From contig NZ_JAUDRZ010000026.1 of the NCBI RefSeq assembly GCF_030380735.1, forward strand, positions 62,001-126,000: a DNA stretch of 64,000 bases, in the 5' to 3' direction. The notes beneath the pieces were generated by a model, which worked only from the letters and a program-made list of their open reading frames with translations, had not been told where the DNA came from and searched no databases. Shown here piece by piece: positions 61,948-64,000 of the stretch. Made by a program: the position numbers and the translations under genes. Each line of letters begins with the position of its first letter. Position 1 is the first letter of the stretch. The DNA comes from Rhizobium sp. S152 (GTDB lineage Bacteria; Pseudomonadota; Alphaproteobacteria; Rhizobiales; Rhizobiaceae).

Positions 61948-62026
61948 TGGTGCTCCCTTGGCGAGACCGATACATCGAGGGCCATGTCGATCTAGCATGA
62001 GTCGATGACAAGGCGGCGCGGCCTGT

Positions 62027-62641
62027 CTAAAGGCGGGAGGCGACCTGATCGCCGGCGCGCGGCCCCTCGCAGACCCTTCTTGGTCCATCATACGGCTGGT
62101 AGCTATTGTCTTCCGCCCGATAGGATTTGTATCGCGCTGAGCACCATGATGCCATCGCAGCATCGACCGAAGACGGCGCGACCGAAGGCTCGGACACCGC
62201 GGCGTTGGCGACCGGCTCCGCACCGTCGAATGGCGACACGCAGCTACGGGTTTCGCCGCTGAACGAACGGTAGCTGTTCGTGGCCGGATCATAGGATCGG
62301 TACTGGCCGGCGCACCAGGTCATGTGGTCGCTGGAAAATGCCGTCTGCGGCGCAGAGATGGCTGTGGAGGTCGAAGTGGCGTTAGCCAACGCCCGTTCCG
62401 GGTGCAGAGGGGAAGCTGGCGCGTTGACCGCATAGCTCGATAGCACGGGCGGCAGCCGTTCGAACGTCTGCGCCGAACGATCGATCTTCACCGGCGTCGC
62501 TGTCCAGAGGTCGGGACCCGAAATGCTGGTCAACCGCTGCGATGGTGCGTCGGCGACAACGATGGAGGCGACCGACGCCGCGGCAATACAGGCACCCACG
62601 GCGCTAGCTATCCCGAATGTGATCGATGCAATGGTCTTCAT
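62027..62641 (-). CDS. BA14K family exported protein with two BA14K motifs
   Basis: 204 residues from ATG 62639-62641 (frame open to 62785). A signal peptide or anchor (about 1-30) precedes two BA14K-like repeats: WCAGQYRSYDPATNSYRSFSGETRSC and WCSARYKSYRAEDNSYQPYDGPRRVC, each starting and ending with Cys. BA14K proteins of Brucella and rhizobia are lectin-like, reported immunoreactive, and found in the envelope. A TGAAC-N17-CGTT stretch (62680-62705) near the start is a one-mismatch EcfG promoter. Monocistronic. Confidence 0.85.
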   Translation of the reverse strand: MKTIASITFGIASAVGACIAAASVASIVVADAPSQRLTSISGPDLWTATPVKIDRSAQTFERLPPVLSSYAVNAPASPLHPERALANATSTSTAISAPQTAFSSDHMTWCAGQYRSYDPATNSYRSFSGETRSCVSPFDGAEPVANAAVSEPSVAPSSVDAAMASWCSARYKSYRAEDNSYQPYDGPRRVCEGPRAGDQVASRL

Positions 62642-62768
62642 GTCGTCCCGCCACGGTTGTTGAACCTCTCCGGCGGCTAAACGCCTGAAGCCGCGAAAGG
62701 GTTCAATCCGATGTGGGCCCGATGTGCGGGCGCGGTAAAACGAGAGCGAACCGCGACCGGTTGCCGCG

Positions 62769-62793
62769 GGAACAGTCGTCAACATTGGGCGTT
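62769..62793 (+). promoter_or_regulatory. EcfG/RpoE2-type promoter
   Basis: GGAAC, 16 bases, CGTT, exactly the general stress consensus, 19 bases upstream of the small membrane gene. Confidence 0.7.
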
Positions 62794-62812
62794 ATCGGCC
62801 GAGGAGAACCCG

Positions 62813-62977
62813 ATGGCACGTCACTTCTATCCAAGGCATAGACTGCCCACACCGCGGACACGGCGCCTAATGCCACGCGTGGAACTCGATGCGCCGGCGA
62901 AAGAAATCCTCTGGTCCTTGCTTGCAGGTGTCGCATTGATGTTCGTGCTCGGCCTCATCCTGTCACACATCATCTAG
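62813..62977 (+). CDS. Small one-helix membrane protein
   Basis: 54 residues from the ATG at 62813 with GAGGAG. An Arg/Pro-rich cytoplasmic start (HRLPTPRTRRLMPRVE) is followed by one membrane helix (AKEILWSLLAGVALMFVLGLILSHII). A perfect EcfG promoter lies just upstream, marking a stress-induced gene. No family is known to me. Too short to assign a role. Confidence 0.75.
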   Translation: MARHFYPRHRLPTPRTRRLMPRVELDAPAKEILWSLLAGVALMFVLGLILSHII

Positions 62978-62997
62978 CTAGGGTCCGTGCTCGGACG

Positions 62998-63399
62998 CTA
63001 TTTCGGAAAATGCTCGATGTGGCACTCGCCGTTGCGACCATAATAGACCACCCGCCTGCCCGAGAAAGAGACGAGATAGCCTGCGCATCCGGCAGCTTTC
63101 ACGTTCTCGCAAAAACCGCGGTAGCTATACCCATCCGCATGCGCTTGGGCTTGTCGCACATTTGCCTCGACGGCGGATGGCAGAAAGCGCGTGCCGACCG
63201 CACCTTCCGTCTTGATATTGTCGACAACAATGCTGTCGCCTTCGCCATGATAGTACGCAGTCGTACCGCTCCTGTAGTCGACGTGATAGCCTTCGAAACC
63301 GGCGCCAACCAACGTGCTGATAATATCGGGAAAATCCATCGTCGCTTCATAGGATGCCCGCATGCAATTTTCGGCAATCGTTCTCCGTTGCGCGTCCAT
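62998..63399 (-). CDS. DUF1398 family protein
   Basis: 133 residues with GGAG upstream of the ATG. It matches the DUF1398 (YbcV/phage-envelope-like) family: FPDIISTLVGAGFEGYHVDYRSGTTAYYHGEGDSIVV and VRQAQAHADGYSYRGFCENVKAAGCAGYLVSFSGRRVVYYGRNGE. Cytoplasmic, no function established. It lies between the small membrane gene and marR. Confidence 0.88.
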   Translation of the reverse strand: MDAQRRTIAENCMRASYEATMDFPDIISTLVGAGFEGYHVDYRSGTTAYYHGEGDSIVVDNIKTEGAVGTRFLPSAVEANVRQAQAHADGYSYRGFCENVKAAGCAGYLVSFSGRRVVYYGRNGECHIEHFPK

Positions 63400-63442
63400 G
63401 GCGCTCTCCTTCCTTTGCTATGTCAGATTGTCCGGACGACGA

Positions 63443-63904
63443 TCAGCTGACCGGAATGTCTTTCAGCCCGCGTCGCACCACGATCTTCCTCAGGATCGCC
63501 TCGATATTTGCGCGCTCAAGAGCCGTCAGGTCTGCGAAAAACGACGCATCGTTCTCGTCCGCCAGCGCAGCCAGTTCAGGCACCAATTCCCTTCCCGCTA
63601 CGGTCAGGCTGAGGCGATGTGCCCGCTGGTCATCAGGATCATCGGCCCGCGCGACGAGCTTTTTTTCCGTCAGCCTGTCCGCAAGCTTGCTGATCGCGCC
63701 ACGCGTCATGCCCATGCGCTCGGCAAGCCGGCTCGGCGCAAGCGCCTCCACATCGAAGAGTTCGCGCAACAATACCCATTCCGCCACAGTCGCGCCGTGC
63801 CCCTCGAGCTTGCGGGCGAAACCGTTCGAGACGTGGTTCGAAACCATTCGCAGCCAGTAACCCAGATGTTCGTCGAGCGCCGAAGTCGTTTTGCGGTTCG
63901 CCAT
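63443..63904 (-). CDS. MarR family transcriptional regulator
   Basis: 153 residues. The winged helix MarR fold is clear: LVLLRELFDVEALAPSRLAERMGMTRGAISKLADRLTEKKLVARADDPDDQRAHRLSLTVAG. It binds as a dimer; the strong inverted repeat at 63919-63958 directly upstream is the likely operator. A divergently transcribed target would lie to the right of the window. No Cys for redox sensing is present. Confidence 0.93.
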   Translation of the reverse strand: MANRKTTSALDEHLGYWLRMVSNHVSNGFARKLEGHGATVAEWVLLRELFDVEALAPSRLAERMGMTRGAISKLADRLTEKKLVARADDPDDQRAHRLSLTVAGRELVPELAALADENDASFFADLTALERANIEAILRKIVVRRGLKDIPVS

Positions 63905-63918
63905 TCCTGCTCCAACTT

Positions 63919-63958
63919 GTTGACTAGGAAACTACCATGATGTTGTTTCCTAGTCAAC
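63919..63958. promoter_or_regulatory. MarR operator (14-bp inverted repeat)
   Basis: GTTGACTAGGAAAC (63919-63932) and its exact complement GTTTCCTAGTCAAC (63945-63958) flank 12 bases. It starts 15 bases upstream of the marR ATG. Confidence 0.75.
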
Positions 63959-64000
63959 TAAATTCGTGTGACATTGATGCGATGCCGTGTTGGGCAAAGC

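Overview
The window is high-GC DNA (roughly 60 percent by eye) from an alphaproteobacterium, most likely a member of the Rhizobiaceae (Rhizobium, Neorhizobium or Ensifer type). The gene content fits this: BTLCP-type transglutaminase-like peptidase, BA14K, DUF1489, DUF2336 and PAS_5 proteins, a MucR-free but FixK/FNR-, CtrA- and EcfG-like set of promoter motifs, and the secG-tpiA-pyrG block. I see no rRNA, no CRISPR array, no insertion sequence and no integrase. One tRNA gene, tRNA-Leu(GAG), lies at 43580-43664.

Region by region. 1-6.6 kb: the 5' part of a DEAD-box RNA helicase gene, a FecR protein plus CHASE2 nucleotide cyclase pair, a soluble two-PAS chemoreceptor and an SRPBCC protein. 6.6-13.8 kb: core genes pyrG, secG, tpiA, a secreted alpha/beta hydrolase, parE and an OsmC protein. 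14-20 kb: AI-2E family membrane protein, GNAT, DUF2336, a coupled nitroreductase/flavin reductase pair and a secreted repeat protein. 19.9-26.9 kb: thrS, a lower-GC tandem Nudix pair that looks inserted, then yidD, an IscU-like scaffold, folE with a structured leader (probably a THF-II riboswitch), hisI, a patatin and a CBS protein. 27-34 kb: rhomboid protease preceded by a structured RNA with a strong terminator, PAS_5, double PilZ, prolyl aminopeptidase, BTLCP peptidase, and a membrane protein plus D,D-carboxypeptidase behind a CtrA box. 34-43.4 kb: sdaA, DUF599/DUF1624 membrane pair, a MerR regulator with a near-perfect operator, mgtE, a deformylase homologue without its metal ligands, BON protein, a repeat-containing secreted protein and lipB.

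43.9-59.3 kb is the most distinctive part: a catabolic and acid-resistance block for arginine and ornithine. It holds arcA-arcB-arcC (arginine deiminase route to ornithine, ATP, CO2 and ammonia), an AdiC-like antiporter, an AdiA-like and a SpeF-like decarboxylase, a PotE-like ornithine/putrescine antiporter, a solute-binding protein, a CDF metal exporter, a Crp/Fnr regulator and a GAF-GAF histidine kinase. A perfect FNR/FixK-type box lies upstream of the decarboxylase operon and an imperfect one at a similar distance upstream of arcA, so the local Crp/Fnr protein (or a FixK/FNR elsewhere) probably switches the block on under low oxygen.

59.4-64 kb is a cluster of small stress-type genes (DUF2945, DUF2171, BA14K, a one-helix membrane peptide, exonuclease III). 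Two, possibly three, carry GGAAC-N16-CGTT promoters of the general stress sigma factor EcfG/RpoE2. The window ends in a marR gene with a large inverted-repeat operator.
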